From: Oscillospiraceae bacterium
GTDB taxonomy: Bacteria; Bacillota; Clostridia; Oscillospirales; Acutalibacteraceae
DNA: 64,000 nucleotides
Direction: 5' to 3'
NCBI GenBank assembly: GCA_015065605.1
Contig: SVPZ01000004.1
Location: 25,385-89,384 of the forward strand
Shown: piece by piece, positions 8,586 through 18,442 of the stretch
How the letters are laid out: each line of letters starts with the position of its first letter
How positions within the stretch are numbered: position 1 is the first letter of the stretch
The notes under the pieces: model-generated
Told to the model about the DNA's origin: nothing
Seen by the model: only the letters and a program-made list of their open reading frames with translations
The model's database searches: none
Made by a program: the position numbers and the translations under genes

Positions 8586-9683
8586 ATGAAAAAATTAAGA
8601 AGTTCATTGATAGTTATACTTGCCTCCATTCTTGTATTTGGATTTGCACTAGGTTCACTGATTTTGCCTGACAAAGACGTGTCTGACACTGAGCGCAGAC
8701 CTCTAAAACAGTTTCCGAAGGTTAGTATGCAAACTGTTAAGGATAGAACGTTTATGACCGATTTTGAGTCGTATTCCCTTGATCAATTTCCACTTCGTGA
8801 TAAATTCAGAGGTCTTAAAAGCTTCACCGCTTTGAACGTTTTCGGACAAAAGGATACTAATGATTTGTTCGTGTCGGAAAATCATATATTTAAAATTGAT
8901 TATCCGATTTCGACCGATTCGGCACTTCGTGCGGCAAATATTTTTTCGGATATTAATAACAGGTATTTAAACGATAGCAATAACGTTTACTTGTCGATTA
9001 TTCCTGATAAAAATTATTATTTGGCAGACAAAAAGGGCAAACTTTTATTAGATTATGAATTGCTGATTAAAACTCTTAAAGAAGGTTGCAAATTTGCTGA
9101 TTATATTGATATATCGGATTTGCTAACTCTTGATGATTTTTATAGAACCGACTCACATTGGAAACAGGAAAATATAGGCAAGGTTGCTGATAAACTTCTT
9201 GAATCTATGAATGCACAAATAGTTGACAGTGAAAGGGTAATTGTTGATACAAATAAGGATTTTTACGGCGTATATCACGGTCAGTTAGGACTTGATTTAC
9301 CTCCTGACAACATTAAGTACGTGCTTGACGATTCTATTTTTGATGCAGTTGTTTATAACTATGAAAGTCAAAAATACGAAGATGTTTACGATTTAGAAAA
9401 ACTTAACGGCGTTGACCCTTATGAGATGTATCTTTCGGGTCCCGTTTCGCTTTTGACGATAGAAAATAAAACAAATGTCGGTGCTAAAGAATTGGTTGTA
9501 TTCAGAGATTCTTTTACCAGCAGTATGGCTCCTTTAATACTTAAAGGTTATAGCAAAATTACACTTATCGATATTAGATATCTTTCTTCAAAAACATTGG
9601 ATAATTATATTGATTTTGAGGATAAGGACGTTCTGTTTTTATATAGCTCGTCCGTTATAAATAATAGCGAAACATTAAAATAA
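8586..9683 (+). CDS. DHHW / AlgJ-AlgX-like SGNH acyltransferase partner
   Basis: 365 residues. The ATG at 8586 follows AGGAGG closely, 14 bp after the AlgI-like stop. An N-terminal membrane anchor (residues 5-25) and a short PDKDVSDTERRPLKQFP segment precede an SGNH-like fold. Visible catalytic-type residues are Asp189 and His191 in TDSHW and Ser309 in FRDSFTSS, the pattern of DHHW and AlgJ/AlgX proteins. In alginate-type systems this partner takes the acetyl group delivered by AlgI and places it on the polymer outside the membrane. Operon position and spacing support a joint role with the two preceding genes. Confidence 0.85.
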   Translation: MKKLRSSLIVILASILVFGFALGSLILPDKDVSDTERRPLKQFPKVSMQTVKDRTFMTDFESYSLDQFPLRDKFRGLKSFTALNVFGQKDTNDLFVSENHIFKIDYPISTDSALRAANIFSDINNRYLNDSNNVYLSIIPDKNYYLADKKGKLLLDYELLIKTLKEGCKFADYIDISDLLTLDDFYRTDSHWKQENIGKVADKLLESMNAQIVDSERVIVDTNKDFYGVYHGQLGLDLPPDNIKYVLDDSIFDAVVYNYESQKYEDVYDLEKLNGVDPYEMYLSGPVSLLTIENKTNVGAKELVVFRDSFTSSMAPLILKGYSKITLIDIRYLSSKTLDNYIDFEDKDVLFLYSSSVINNSETLK

Positions 9684-9708
9684 AAAGTCGGTCTTTTGAC
9701 CGACTTTT
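9684..9708. terminator. Terminator of the acylation operon
   Basis: Perfect 10-bp stem AAAGTCGGTC / GACCGACTTT with a TTTT loop directly after the DHHW stop. It overlaps the stop of the convergent AraC gene, so it may serve both strands. Confidence 0.8.
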
Positions 9709-10507
9709 ATTTATGCATTTTTTTGTATTTTGATGGTGTAAAACCGTAAAATTCAGTGAAAGCTCTGTTAAAGCTTCTAATGGTACTAAAACCGACCGAG
9801 TAGGCGATTTCGGTGATGTTTTTATTACTGCTTATCAGTAAATCCGCTGCGGCAGAGGCTCTTACCCAGTTTAAATGGCAGGGGATTGTTACATTTGCAG
9901 TATCGTTGAAAACCTTGGAAATAGTGCGAGGCGGCGATTTTAAATCACGGGCAATATCTGTCAAAGTGATTTGTTCACGATAATGCTTTGCTATGTATAA
10001 TACAATATCTTTGAAAAGTTCGTATTCTTTGCCGTTGTCATGGAAATCTAATTTGAAAAAAATTTTTCCAAGTAAAACATTGGCATATCCTAAAATAATG
10101 GAATGAGATACAGCTTGATTATCGCAGTGGTTTATAATATCACTATCACCCCATATGCCATAAACTGTTTTTCGTATATCCTCGTCTTTTAGGGAAAATA
10201 CAGGGTTATTTGGAGTTTGACTCAATATATGTGTGTGAAGTTTAGGAATATATTCAACAGGCATAGAAATCATTAGAAAACTGCCTTCGCTGATAGTATT
10301 GGTAGTATGAATTTGTCCGGGCATAATTATAACGCCTTCATCAGGATTGAGCATATATTTTTTGTGGTTGATGAATACTTCAGCTAATGCGCCACCGCCA
10401 ACGTTAAATATTATTTCCAGTTCGTTATGTAGATGGTATTTTGGCCTTGAAAGAAATTTTAGCCCTAAAAAAGCTAATTTATAACGTTCTTTCTTTTCGT
10501 AATACAT
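9707..10507 (-). CDS. AraC-family transcriptional regulator (paralog 1)
   Basis: 266 residues. The ATG at 10507 (MYYEKKERY) follows AGGAGTG and aligns with the start of the neighbouring paralog (MFYEKKINN); the longer frame adds 17 unsupported residues. The N-terminal cupin-like sensor (about 1-110) contains HNELEIIFN and PGQIHTTN motifs. The C-terminal double helix-turn-helix (about 165-265) has ITLTDIARDLKSPPRTISKVF and the second-helix motif ITEIAYSVGFSTIRSFNRAFTEFYG. Together with the next gene it probably senses a sugar and controls nearby glycan genes; the divergent InlB/GH16 operon is the obvious target. Confidence 0.9.
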   Translation of the reverse strand: MYYEKKERYKLAFLGLKFLSRPKYHLHNELEIIFNVGGGALAEVFINHKKYMLNPDEGVIIMPGQIHTTNTISEGSFLMISMPVEYIPKLHTHILSQTPNNPVFSLKDEDIRKTVYGIWGDSDIINHCDNQAVSHSIILGYANVLLGKIFFKLDFHDNGKEYELFKDIVLYIAKHYREQITLTDIARDLKSPPRTISKVFNDTANVTIPCHLNWVRASAAADLLISSNKNITEIAYSVGFSTIRSFNRAFTEFYGFTPSKYKKMHK

Positions 10508-10561
10508 TTTATCACTCCTATATAAAGAGTATAAACTATGACCTAGGGTAAGAGTCAATAA

Positions 10562-11365
10562 TTATTTGTGAATATCTCGATATTCACTCGGAGTCTGACC
10601 GTAAAATTCATAAAAGGATCTGTTGAAATTACGGATTGTTCTGAATCCCACTTCGGAAGAAATGGTAGTAATAGTGTTATCGGTTGTAGTGAGCAATTCA
10701 GCAGCGTTTGTTGAACGAATCCAGTTAATGAATGACGGTATGGTAATTCCGGTTGCTGAATTAAAAGTTTTTGATATAACCGAATGAGGTAGTTTAAAGG
10801 TATCGGATATATCTTTAAGTGTTATTTGTTCTGTATAGTTTTCAGTCAGATAAAGGATGATTTTGTTGATAATTGTTATGTCTTTGTCTGATTCAATAAA
10901 TTTAAGATTTTTATAAATGTAAGCCATCATAATGTTTATATAGCCTATAATAAAACTTGAATGGGTGTGCTTTACTTCGCGTAAGCAAAAATTTTCGTTT
11001 TGTTTCCAAAAACTCATTATAACGTCTCTCATACCTATTTCGTCAATATTGAAAAGTGGGTTTTCGGCTTGAGAGGTGAGAAAAGTCTTTTTAAGTCTGG
11101 GTATATATTCGACAGGAAAAATAAATGCAAAAAAGAGTCCGTCAGATATGGTTTCAAAGGAGTGAACTTGACCGGGGCAGATAATAATTGCATCGCCTTC
11201 GTTATGTAAATTATATTTTTTGGCATTAATATACACATCAGCTTTAGCGCCCCTGCCCATGTTGATTATTAGCTCAACCTCGTTGTGAAAATGAATGAAA
11301 GAGGGTCCGGCGAGGTGTCCTAATGCCATATATTCTAAATTGTTAATTTTCTTTTCATAGAACAT
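10562..11365 (-). CDS. AraC-family transcriptional regulator (paralog 2)
   Basis: 267 residues from the ATG at 11365, preceded by AGAGGGA. It has the same architecture as the downstream neighbour: cupin-like N-terminus with HNEVELIINMGRG and PGQVHSF, then two helix-turn-helix motifs ending in FNRSFYEFYGQTPSEYR. The two proteins match along their whole length and probably arose by tandem duplication; the intergenic gap is only ~50 bp and has no terminator. Transcription from the promoter at 11499-11527 would make a bicistronic message divergent from the surface-protein operon, the usual layout for a local AraC activator. Confidence 0.9.
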   Translation of the reverse strand: MFYEKKINNLEYMALGHLAGPSFIHFHNEVELIINMGRGAKADVYINAKKYNLHNEGDAIIICPGQVHSFETISDGLFFAFIFPVEYIPRLKKTFLTSQAENPLFNIDEIGMRDVIMSFWKQNENFCLREVKHTHSSFIIGYINIMMAYIYKNLKFIESDKDITIINKIILYLTENYTEQITLKDISDTFKLPHSVISKTFNSATGITIPSFINWIRSTNAAELLTTTDNTITTISSEVGFRTIRNFNRSFYEFYGQTPSEYRDIHK

Positions 11366-11498
11366 TAAAATCCCTCTTTTTTTTCTATATATTTATAGTT
11401 TTTTATGTTACAAAATTAATGCAGTAACTTCTAAAATAGTTGATTTCTTACAATATAGATGCATTTGCTAAAAAGTATTAAAAATCCTCGTTGATGCA

Positions 11499-11527
11499 AT
11501 TTTACTATATAATTTTAAATATGTCAA
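11499..11527 (-). promoter_or_regulatory. Promoter of the araC pair
   Basis: On the minus strand TTGACA (11522-11527) and TAAAAT (11499-11504) with a 17-bp spacer. The -35 hexamer lies inside the first copy of the direct repeat described next, so an AraC protein bound there could control its own gene. Confidence 0.65.
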
Positions 11528-11587
11528 CTTTTTTGTCTATAAATTATAGTTCGATGCATAAAGAAAAACACTTTTTTTGTCTACAAA
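11519..11587 (+). promoter_or_regulatory. Candidate AraC operator: two direct repeats
   Basis: ACTTTTTTGTCTATAAA (11527-11543) and ACTTTTTTTGTCTACAAA (11570-11587) form an imperfect direct repeat with about 44 bp between equivalent bases, close to four helical turns. The downstream copy ends 16 bp before the -35 of the surface-protein operon. Direct-repeat half sites just upstream of -35 are typical of AraC-family activators. The surrounding 11366-11679 gap holds only this and the two divergent promoters; I see no gene in it. Confidence 0.5.
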
Positions 11588-11603
11588 AAGCGATTAAAGT
11601 TTC

Positions 11604-11632
11604 TTGTATTGTATTTCAGTAAATGATATAAT
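11604..11632 (+). promoter_or_regulatory. Promoter of the surface-protein / GH16 operon
   Basis: TTGTAT (11604-11609) and TATAAT (11627-11632), 17-bp spacer, with an extended -10 TGA before the hexamer. A leader of about 40 nt follows. Confidence 0.7.
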
Positions 11633-11679
11633 GTCATTAAATAATAATTTTGTATTTTGAGAAACGAGGAGTTTTTTGT

Positions 11680-14190
11680 ATGAAAAGAACGCTATCAGTA
11701 TTTTTTGCGACGTTTTTTCTTGTTTCAGCACTAATAGTTCCTGTAGATTTAGTAAGTGCAACAACAGATGTTTATGCCAATAATTACACATATAGTTTTA
11801 AGGAAGAGGATGTTTATTCTTATTCTCCGTTGATTAAAGGTTCTGAAGACAGCGGTACGTTGACTTTTACTCCTGCAAGTAACGTTGGTACTGCTTCTGT
11901 AGTTCCGCTATATGGTTCTACGAACTACATAAATAAGTGGGGCGGCATTTCTGCTTCTTATGAAAGCATAAACGTTGACGGAAAAAATTATGACTCCGTT
12001 AACGTTACTTCCGGCAATGACGTAGTATTTGTGCCTGTTACAAGTGAAGGAAAACCCTTTGAACTTGCTCCCGGTCATACCTATACCGTAACTGTCGCTT
12101 ATGCACATACCGGCAATACGACTAATGATAACTGGTATGCTCAGCGAGGCTTTTTTGTTAGCGGTGGTTTGTATATGCCTGATGATAATGCAAACAAATA
12201 TGCTCGTCGTTTTGCAAAAGTTGATGCCTTCGGTGGAACTCCTGCATCTATGCCATTCGGACAAAAGGTTGATGACCTTTCAAACATTGATTCTACGGGT
12301 ATTATTGAAAAGACTGTAACTTTCACCACTCCTGCTGCTACGGGTGTAGGTTATACTTATAATGCAGATAAAAATGCTTATACCACGGAAGTGGAATATG
12401 TATCGGCTTCCGGTGGAGGAATAGTTGGAGAAAAGATTACTCTTGACTTTTACAATTATCTTTATTTTTATATTGACCATTACGGTTCGAGCAAAATTAA
12501 TATAACATCTTTAAAGATAACCCGTGATGACTATATAGTGCTTGGAACTGTTGAGTATATTGATTCAGACGGTTCAGTGATGAAATCAGTAACTCAGAAT
12601 ATCGGTGAGTATGCTATTGATTTTGTTCCTGATAATACTGCTGATAAATACTTTGCAGGTTGGTATTTGGACGAAGCAAGAACGCAAAGAGTTGAAACAG
12701 CTAAACTCATGCTTTCACAAGACGGTCTGAAGTTATATGCTAAGTGGGAAGATTACAAAACATCCATCGTTTCTACTAACCATGGCAGTTATTATGGTAT
12801 CACCTACGTTCCTCACGTTACGGCAGCCGGTGTATATAATTATAGGATGTCTAACCGCTCAAACGTTAATATAACGACTATTACTACTTCCAATAAGGAA
12901 TATCTTGGAGTAAGTACTTCCTTCTGGGGGGACGGTTTGCTGATAACTGCTGCTGATGATACTACAGGTGAACTTTTCAGAGCAAAGCCAAATACAACGT
13001 ATAAAGTTTCACTTAAATTCAGAATTACTGCTGAAACTTCTCGCTCCGACGGCGTTGACGTTAATATTGCGGCGGGTGCAGGTCTTCCTGAAAATGCAAA
13101 CTATCCCACAGGAAAATATTATGATGAGAATAATCTTAAAAACAGAACTGCTTACACTAAATATACCGATAAAATAACTGAAGACGGTAAATATGAAACA
13201 TATACTGCTATTTATACAACGGGTGAATTTACTACTATTCCCGCTATCGGTGTTGAATTGTGGATTTATCAGGATGCTGCCGTAGAAATATACTCATTAA
13301 GTGTTTCGGAGTTTGACGGCGAGGAATTAGCTGACGGTGAATTCCTTGTTTCAAAAGAGGTTAAGAATAATACAACCTATTTGATTAATTTTGATTATGC
13401 TCTTAATGATACACTTTCAAAAGATTTGGGTATTGGGTTTAAAATGACTGCATCTGATACAGTTGGTTATCCTACCTACGTAGAAGGAGAAAACGTAGCA
13501 ATTTATACTATTAAAGCTGATAAGACTGTTGGTGAATGGTTTACCGCCAAGGTGCTGATTACAACCGATATGACAGCTAACGTTGTTAATAGTTTTGGTT
13601 ACAATGACGAAGTAACGGCGCTCAACTCTATCTTGTACGGCTACATAATTTCTGAAGATTTGCTTTCTGTTGCTATTAAAAATATTAGTATATGTGAAGT
13701 TAAAGATAGTGCAGGAAACGATTTAATAAGCGTAGTTGGTGCTCAGTGTTTAACAAGTGAAGCAGAGCAAATTGCCGGTAGTCAGGCGCTTCGCTATTCG
13801 TTTGCATATGATTCAAAAACAGGTAATGAAATTTTTATAAGCGGCACCGAATATACCGTAAAAGAACGTGGTTTTATTTACGTTAACGGTAATAATTACG
13901 CTAAAGGCGGTATTTATAAATCAGATTTTAATTTGAATAATGCAAAGAATGGTAAATATAAGTTCAATGCAAAAACAAACGACCTTGACGTTTGTTGGAA
14001 GTATTCAGCAATTAATAATACCGATTTATTTAGCCTTTCTTTCTCAACTTACGTTAAAGATTTTGATGTAGATGATACCAAGGAACTTATGGTTAAGGCT
14101 TACGTTGTCATTGAAATTGACGGACAACAGTTTAATGTGTATTCTGATTCTATAAATCGTTCTGTAGCTTATCTTAAAAGTTTGGCGTAA
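11680..14190 (+). CDS. Secreted InlB-repeat surface protein without membrane anchor
   Basis: 836 residues from the ATG at 11680, after GAGGAG. A signal peptide (about 1-29, MKRTLSVFF to VSA) is followed by a jelly-roll-like domain (about 40-285), one InlB-type repeat (about 287-357, with FAGWYLDEARTQR and LYAKWED), a second jelly-roll region (to about 545), and a C-terminal region beginning GAQCLTSEAEQIAGSQALRYSF, a segment type seen at the ends of large exported proteins of gut Firmicutes. Unlike its neighbours it has no C-terminal transmembrane helix and no LPXTG motif, so it is probably released or wall-associated. First gene of an operon; the next ATG is 28 bp on. Function inferred: glycan or host-surface binding. 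Confidence 0.85.
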   Translation: MKRTLSVFFATFFLVSALIVPVDLVSATTDVYANNYTYSFKEEDVYSYSPLIKGSEDSGTLTFTPASNVGTASVVPLYGSTNYINKWGGISASYESINVDGKNYDSVNVTSGNDVVFVPVTSEGKPFELAPGHTYTVTVAYAHTGNTTNDNWYAQRGFFVSGGLYMPDDNANKYARRFAKVDAFGGTPASMPFGQKVDDLSNIDSTGIIEKTVTFTTPAATGVGYTYNADKNAYTTEVEYVSASGGGIVGEKITLDFYNYLYFYIDHYGSSKINITSLKITRDDYIVLGTVEYIDSDGSVMKSVTQNIGEYAIDFVPDNTADKYFAGWYLDEARTQRVETAKLMLSQDGLKLYAKWEDYKTSIVSTNHGSYYGITYVPHVTAAGVYNYRMSNRSNVNITTITTSNKEYLGVSTSFWGDGLLITAADDTTGELFRAKPNTTYKVSLKFRITAETSRSDGVDVNIAAGAGLPENANYPTGKYYDENNLKNRTAYTKYTDKITEDGKYETYTAIYTTGEFTTIPAIGVELWIYQDAAVEIYSLSVSEFDGEELADGEFLVSKEVKNNTTYLINFDYALNDTLSKDLGIGFKMTASDTVGYPTYVEGENVAIYTIKADKTVGEWFTAKVLITTDMTANVVNSFGYNDEVTALNSILYGYIISEDLLSVAIKNISICEVKDSAGNDLISVVGAQCLTSEAEQIAGSQALRYSFAYDSKTGNEIFISGTEYTVKERGFIYVNGNNYAKGGIYKSDFNLNNAKNGKYKFNAKTNDLDVCWKYSAINNTDLFSLSFSTYVKDFDVDDTKELMVKAYVVIEIDGQQFNVYSDSINRSVAYLKSLA

Positions 14191-14218
14191 ACCTTTTTAA
14201 TTCGACGGAGGATTTAAT

Positions 14219-17200
14219 ATGAAGTTAATTAAAAAATCTCTTGTCAAAAGTTTATCTTTGATTTGTGTTGTAGTTATGCTACTCGCAACGATTTTTACTA
14301 ATTTTGGTCTTATTTCTGCTCTTACTGATGGAAGTGATGACTCTACGGTTAGTAAGGATGAATTTTTTGATCCCTCTTCAGTTTACAAATTTGAAATAGA
14401 TGAGGACTGTGTAAGCAGTAATTCTGTTGACCCCACCAGTGTTAATATGACTCGTGGCGGCGACGGAAAAGGTATTATGGGTTGGACTTGGAATATATCA
14501 AGAATAGACTCAAACAACGTCCTCTATTCTCATAATGACGGTATGACGCAGACCTGGGCTACCGCCGGTGGTTACCGTCTTAATAATTTTGACGGTGTTT
14601 ATCGCCTTAAGCCTTTAACTACGTATATTGTTAAATTTGATATCAACCTGATTTCCGCTCCAACCAGCACCGAAACCTTTAAAGATATAAACACTTCTGT
14701 GATTAATCTTGGCTATGGCGCATGGGATGCTCCGGGTGACAGTAATGCATTTAACAGTATGAGTGTAAAGTTATATGACGTTATTACTGTAAAAACCGAT
14801 GAAAAACAGTTTACTGTAACTAGTACTGAAGGTACGGTAAAGTACGATGTAAATAGCGGTTGGAAAACTGTAACCTATGCCTTTACAACCCCCGAAACTT
14901 TTGGCAATAAGGATAATGCTTTATCTTTCTTTGCTACGTTGTGGCCCGGTACAAAAGCATATATTGATAACGTTGAAGTTAAAGCTTTAAAGGCTAATGA
15001 AGGCGTTATTGTATTTACTGACGATTATCACGGAAAAAACACTGTTTTAAGCGGTAAAGTCGGCGATACGGTTGAACTACCCGTTATTACTCCTGAGGAT
15101 GCTGATAACGTATTTGAGGGTTGGTATAGTACTGTAGAACGTAAGGATAACGATAAAATTAATAGCGGTTATAAAATGGTAAGCGGTTTAACAACTTTAT
15201 ATGCCAGATTTGATGCGCCTGTATCTATAACGTTTATTAATAGTGAAACAGGTAAGAGCGAAACTGTTTCGGGTAGCCCGGGTGAATCAATTATTATGCC
15301 CGATGCCCCTAAAGTTGAAGGAAAATGGTTTATGGGTTGGTTCTTAGATGAACAATATACCCAAAAATTCGAGGCGGATAGTTTTGATTATTCAAACAAA
15401 ACTCTTTACGCTAAGTTTATAAATCCGCCCAAATCGGGATATGAAGATTTTGAAACATATACCAGTGATGAGTATACAGTAGTCGATTCTGATAATTCCA
15501 AGGTTAAGTCCAATCGTCTCTATTTTGCAAAAATGATGAGCAAGGTGAAAGATAAAACCTACAACAACAGTAAATATTCTCTTCGTTTCGAGTGGGATAA
15601 AGATATGGTATATGATCCCAACAACCATGAAACCTATAATGTTGGTGAAGGTGCTTACGGACGTTGGACACAGTATGATACAATTACTATTTTAGAGGAT
15701 GTACAGCTTGATAATAATACACTTTATCTTGTTTCCTTTAAGTATTTTGTTGAAAATACCGAGGGCGAATTCCACGTATCTGCCGTTACAGGTCAAAAGA
15801 CTAACGCTTGGGGCGACATACAAGTATATAAAAATAGTCAAAAGGGTAGTCATTTGGTTATTTCTCCGAATCACGTCGATGGTAAGTGGCATGATGGTGA
15901 GATGGTAATTACTACCGACTTTAAGGGTAACGGTAAAACTATGTTTTTTGCAATCAATATGCCAAAGAATATAGACGTTGTTGCTTATTTTGATGATTTT
16001 AAATTTACTCCTATTGCTCCCGATGAATCATATATTAAATACGATAGCGGTGTTACTTCTGATATTTTTGTGGGTAAAATCGGTTCAAAATTGCCTGAAT
16101 TTACTCCTGAAAACGGTAGACATACTTTCCTTGGCTGGTATAATGATAGTGGATACACTGTGAAATTTACAGAAGATGTTTATACTACTGCACCGTTGAC
16201 CGCATATGCGCAGTGGAATCAGTTGCCTATTACTTTCGATAACGACTACTTCTTTGACCGTTCCGTACTGTTACAGTTTGGTAAGCTTATTGAGATTGAA
16301 AACAAAAAGGAAATCGGTAACGGTGATGACTATGCTGTTAAGTTTACCTATGATGCCGATAAGTATTATAATACTACTTCGGACGGAAAAGTACAGTATC
16401 AGAAAGACCGTTACAGAGATCCTGACCATACTTTGATACTAAAGGAAGGCTTAAAGGCTGATACGGTATATTTAATTACCTATGACGTTAAAGCGACAAA
16501 AGCCAACCTCGATTATTCTGTGAATTTCTGTACTGCTACATCGGGTAACGTGTGGGGAGCGCTTAATCTTTATAACCGTTCTTCCAGAGTTGATATTTCA
16601 AAGAGTTCTGCAGGTAAAGGTTGGATAACTAAAACTGTAGCTATCAAAACTCCCGAAACCACTTCAATGTATAATGCAGAAGGTAATTATATCGGCGAGA
16701 GTAATGCTCTGTATCTTTATTTTAACGTTGTGCATAATTTGGATGAAGGTGCTGCTACTGTTTACGTTGATAATATTCTCATTCAAGAAGCTCCTGCAGG
16801 AACAGCAGTGTTTATGCCTATGAACAATAAAGACCATATTATTGTAAAGGGTGAAATAGGCGATAAGATAGTTGTTCCGAAGAATCCTACCAAATTTGCT
16901 TATAACTTCGATGGTTGGTATAACGACGTTAATGGAAGTGTTAAATTTGAGAGCGATATATTTGGTGAAAAAGCGGTAGCTGCCTACGCTAAATACGTTG
17001 ACGCTACAACCAAAACCTTTGATTATGAGGATTATAACGTACCTCTTGCCGATCCTTCCAAATCTATATATTTAAGACACGACTGTGAAGTTATTCCCTT
17101 TAAGAATGCTTATTCGGGTAATTACGTTATGAAGGGTGACCGTTCATATATCAGAAATCCCAAATTAAATACCGGCGGTTCGGGACATTTGCTTAAAAGT

Positions 17201-18442
17201 GGCGATATCGTCCAGAAGTTAAAGCAGGGAACCAATTACCTTATTACGTTTAAGTATTATATTGAAACTCACGGTCAGGAACCTCTTCGTGTTCGCGCTG
17301 CCGCGGGTAGTAGCGTTAACTTCTGGGGTTCTTCATCTTTCTCAAGCGTGTATCACATTGCGCTTGACGAAGAAACAAATAAATGGCATACAGGTACCAT
17401 AGTTTGTGACGGAAACAAGATAGCTGAGAGTTGGCAAGATCATTTATACATTTCCTGGTCTTTGGGTACAGAAGGTATGTATTATTTTGATGATTTTACA
17501 ATTACCGAACTTCCTGCGGGTCAAATGGCATACTTTATCGATAATGGAGGATGCGCAAATATTCCTGAATACGTTATTGGTAAGGTTGGTCAGAACTTCT
17601 CATCACAACTTCCTAAAAATCCGAAGTATGATAATCACGAATTCCTTGGTTATTACGTAATGGGTGATGACGGTAAATATCAGTTATTTAATGATTACGT
17701 ATTCCGTAAAGATAAAACTCCTTCTATAGTTGCGCGTTTTATACGTATTAAAACTGTTCAAGATTTTGAACGTTTCTATGCTCCCGCAATAAACGCTATG
17801 CCCGGTTACAGCATATTGGACTTCGACTACGAACTCTATGATGCCGAGGCAGAAGGTAATTCAAAAGAAAACGTTACAAGCGGAAGATATTCACTACATA
17901 GAAAAGGTGAATATAAGTATAATGAGAATGCATTATTGCTTACTCAGGCTCAACAACTTGTCGCAGGTGAAAAATATACCGTCACAATGAAGGTTAAAAT
18001 GGGTAAACACGAGCATACCGATGGCGCAATTAAATTTGTTTCCAATAACAGCGGTGTTTTTGCTTGGACTCCGTACGGTGATTATTATCCGATAGTTGCT
18101 ATTGCTGACCTTGCTGACGGACAGTGGCACGAAGTTTCTTATACGTTTATAGCTATCGAGCCTTACGTTTCAATTCAGACTCCCGGCCTTGTTGAACTCT
18201 TTATAGATGACGTTGTTTTTGTTCACGAGGATGCTTCTGCAGTGACTTCGGTTCCCGTTAAATATACAGAATACGTTATTAATAAGTCTGATGACGCTAT
18301 CGACGTAAATGATATTATAGATTTGAACCTTGGTAAAAATAATAATGTTCTGATTTACATTATTATAGGTGCGGTGGTATTGGTTGTTGCCGGTATAGTT
18401 GTAATTCTTTTAGTTAGTAAAAAGAAGGGAGGACAGAAATAA
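14219..18442 (+). CDS. Membrane-anchored InlB / jelly-roll repeat surface protein
   Basis: 1407 residues. The ATG at 14219 follows GGAGG. A signal peptide covers about 1-36. Five ~170-250-residue jelly-roll modules (starting near 38, 406, 665, 935 and 1190) alternate with InlB-type repeats carrying FEGWYS, FMGWFLDE, FLGWYND, FDGWYND and FLGYYV cores. The C-terminus has a single transmembrane helix (NNVLIYIIIGAVVLVVAGIV) and a KKKGGQK tail, so the modules face outward. Closely related in order and sequence to 28923-33683; the last module shares an HRKGE..YNE segment and DGQWHEVSYT with it. Translationally coupled to the GH16 gene by a TAATG overlap. Probably presents or binds the polysaccharide that the lipoprotein cuts. 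Confidence 0.88.
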   Translation: MKLIKKSLVKSLSLICVVVMLLATIFTNFGLISALTDGSDDSTVSKDEFFDPSSVYKFEIDEDCVSSNSVDPTSVNMTRGGDGKGIMGWTWNISRIDSNNVLYSHNDGMTQTWATAGGYRLNNFDGVYRLKPLTTYIVKFDINLISAPTSTETFKDINTSVINLGYGAWDAPGDSNAFNSMSVKLYDVITVKTDEKQFTVTSTEGTVKYDVNSGWKTVTYAFTTPETFGNKDNALSFFATLWPGTKAYIDNVEVKALKANEGVIVFTDDYHGKNTVLSGKVGDTVELPVITPEDADNVFEGWYSTVERKDNDKINSGYKMVSGLTTLYARFDAPVSITFINSETGKSETVSGSPGESIIMPDAPKVEGKWFMGWFLDEQYTQKFEADSFDYSNKTLYAKFINPPKSGYEDFETYTSDEYTVVDSDNSKVKSNRLYFAKMMSKVKDKTYNNSKYSLRFEWDKDMVYDPNNHETYNVGEGAYGRWTQYDTITILEDVQLDNNTLYLVSFKYFVENTEGEFHVSAVTGQKTNAWGDIQVYKNSQKGSHLVISPNHVDGKWHDGEMVITTDFKGNGKTMFFAINMPKNIDVVAYFDDFKFTPIAPDESYIKYDSGVTSDIFVGKIGSKLPEFTPENGRHTFLGWYNDSGYTVKFTEDVYTTAPLTAYAQWNQLPITFDNDYFFDRSVLLQFGKLIEIENKKEIGNGDDYAVKFTYDADKYYNTTSDGKVQYQKDRYRDPDHTLILKEGLKADTVYLITYDVKATKANLDYSVNFCTATSGNVWGALNLYNRSSRVDISKSSAGKGWITKTVAIKTPETTSMYNAEGNYIGESNALYLYFNVVHNLDEGAATVYVDNILIQEAPAGTAVFMPMNNKDHIIVKGEIGDKIVVPKNPTKFAYNFDGWYNDVNGSVKFESDIFGEKAVAAYAKYVDATTKTFDYEDYNVPLADPSKSIYLRHDCEVIPFKNAYSGNYVMKGDRSYIRNPKLNTGGSGHLLKSGDIVQKLKQGTNYLITFKYYIETHGQEPLRVRAAAGSSVNFWGSSSFSSVYHIALDEETNKWHTGTIVCDGNKIAESWQDHLYISWSLGTEGMYYFDDFTITELPAGQMAYFIDNGGCANIPEYVIGKVGQNFSSQLPKNPKYDNHEFLGYYVMGDDGKYQLFNDYVFRKDKTPSIVARFIRIKTVQDFERFYAPAINAMPGYSILDFDYELYDAEAEGNSKENVTSGRYSLHRKGEYKYNENALLLTQAQQLVAGEKYTVTMKVKMGKHEHTDGAIKFVSNNSGVFAWTPYGDYYPIVAIADLADGQWHEVSYTFIAIEPYVSIQTPGLVELFIDDVVFVHEDASAVTSVPVKYTEYVINKSDDAIDVNDIIDLNLGKNNNVLIYIIIGAVVLVVAGIVVILLVSKKKGGQK

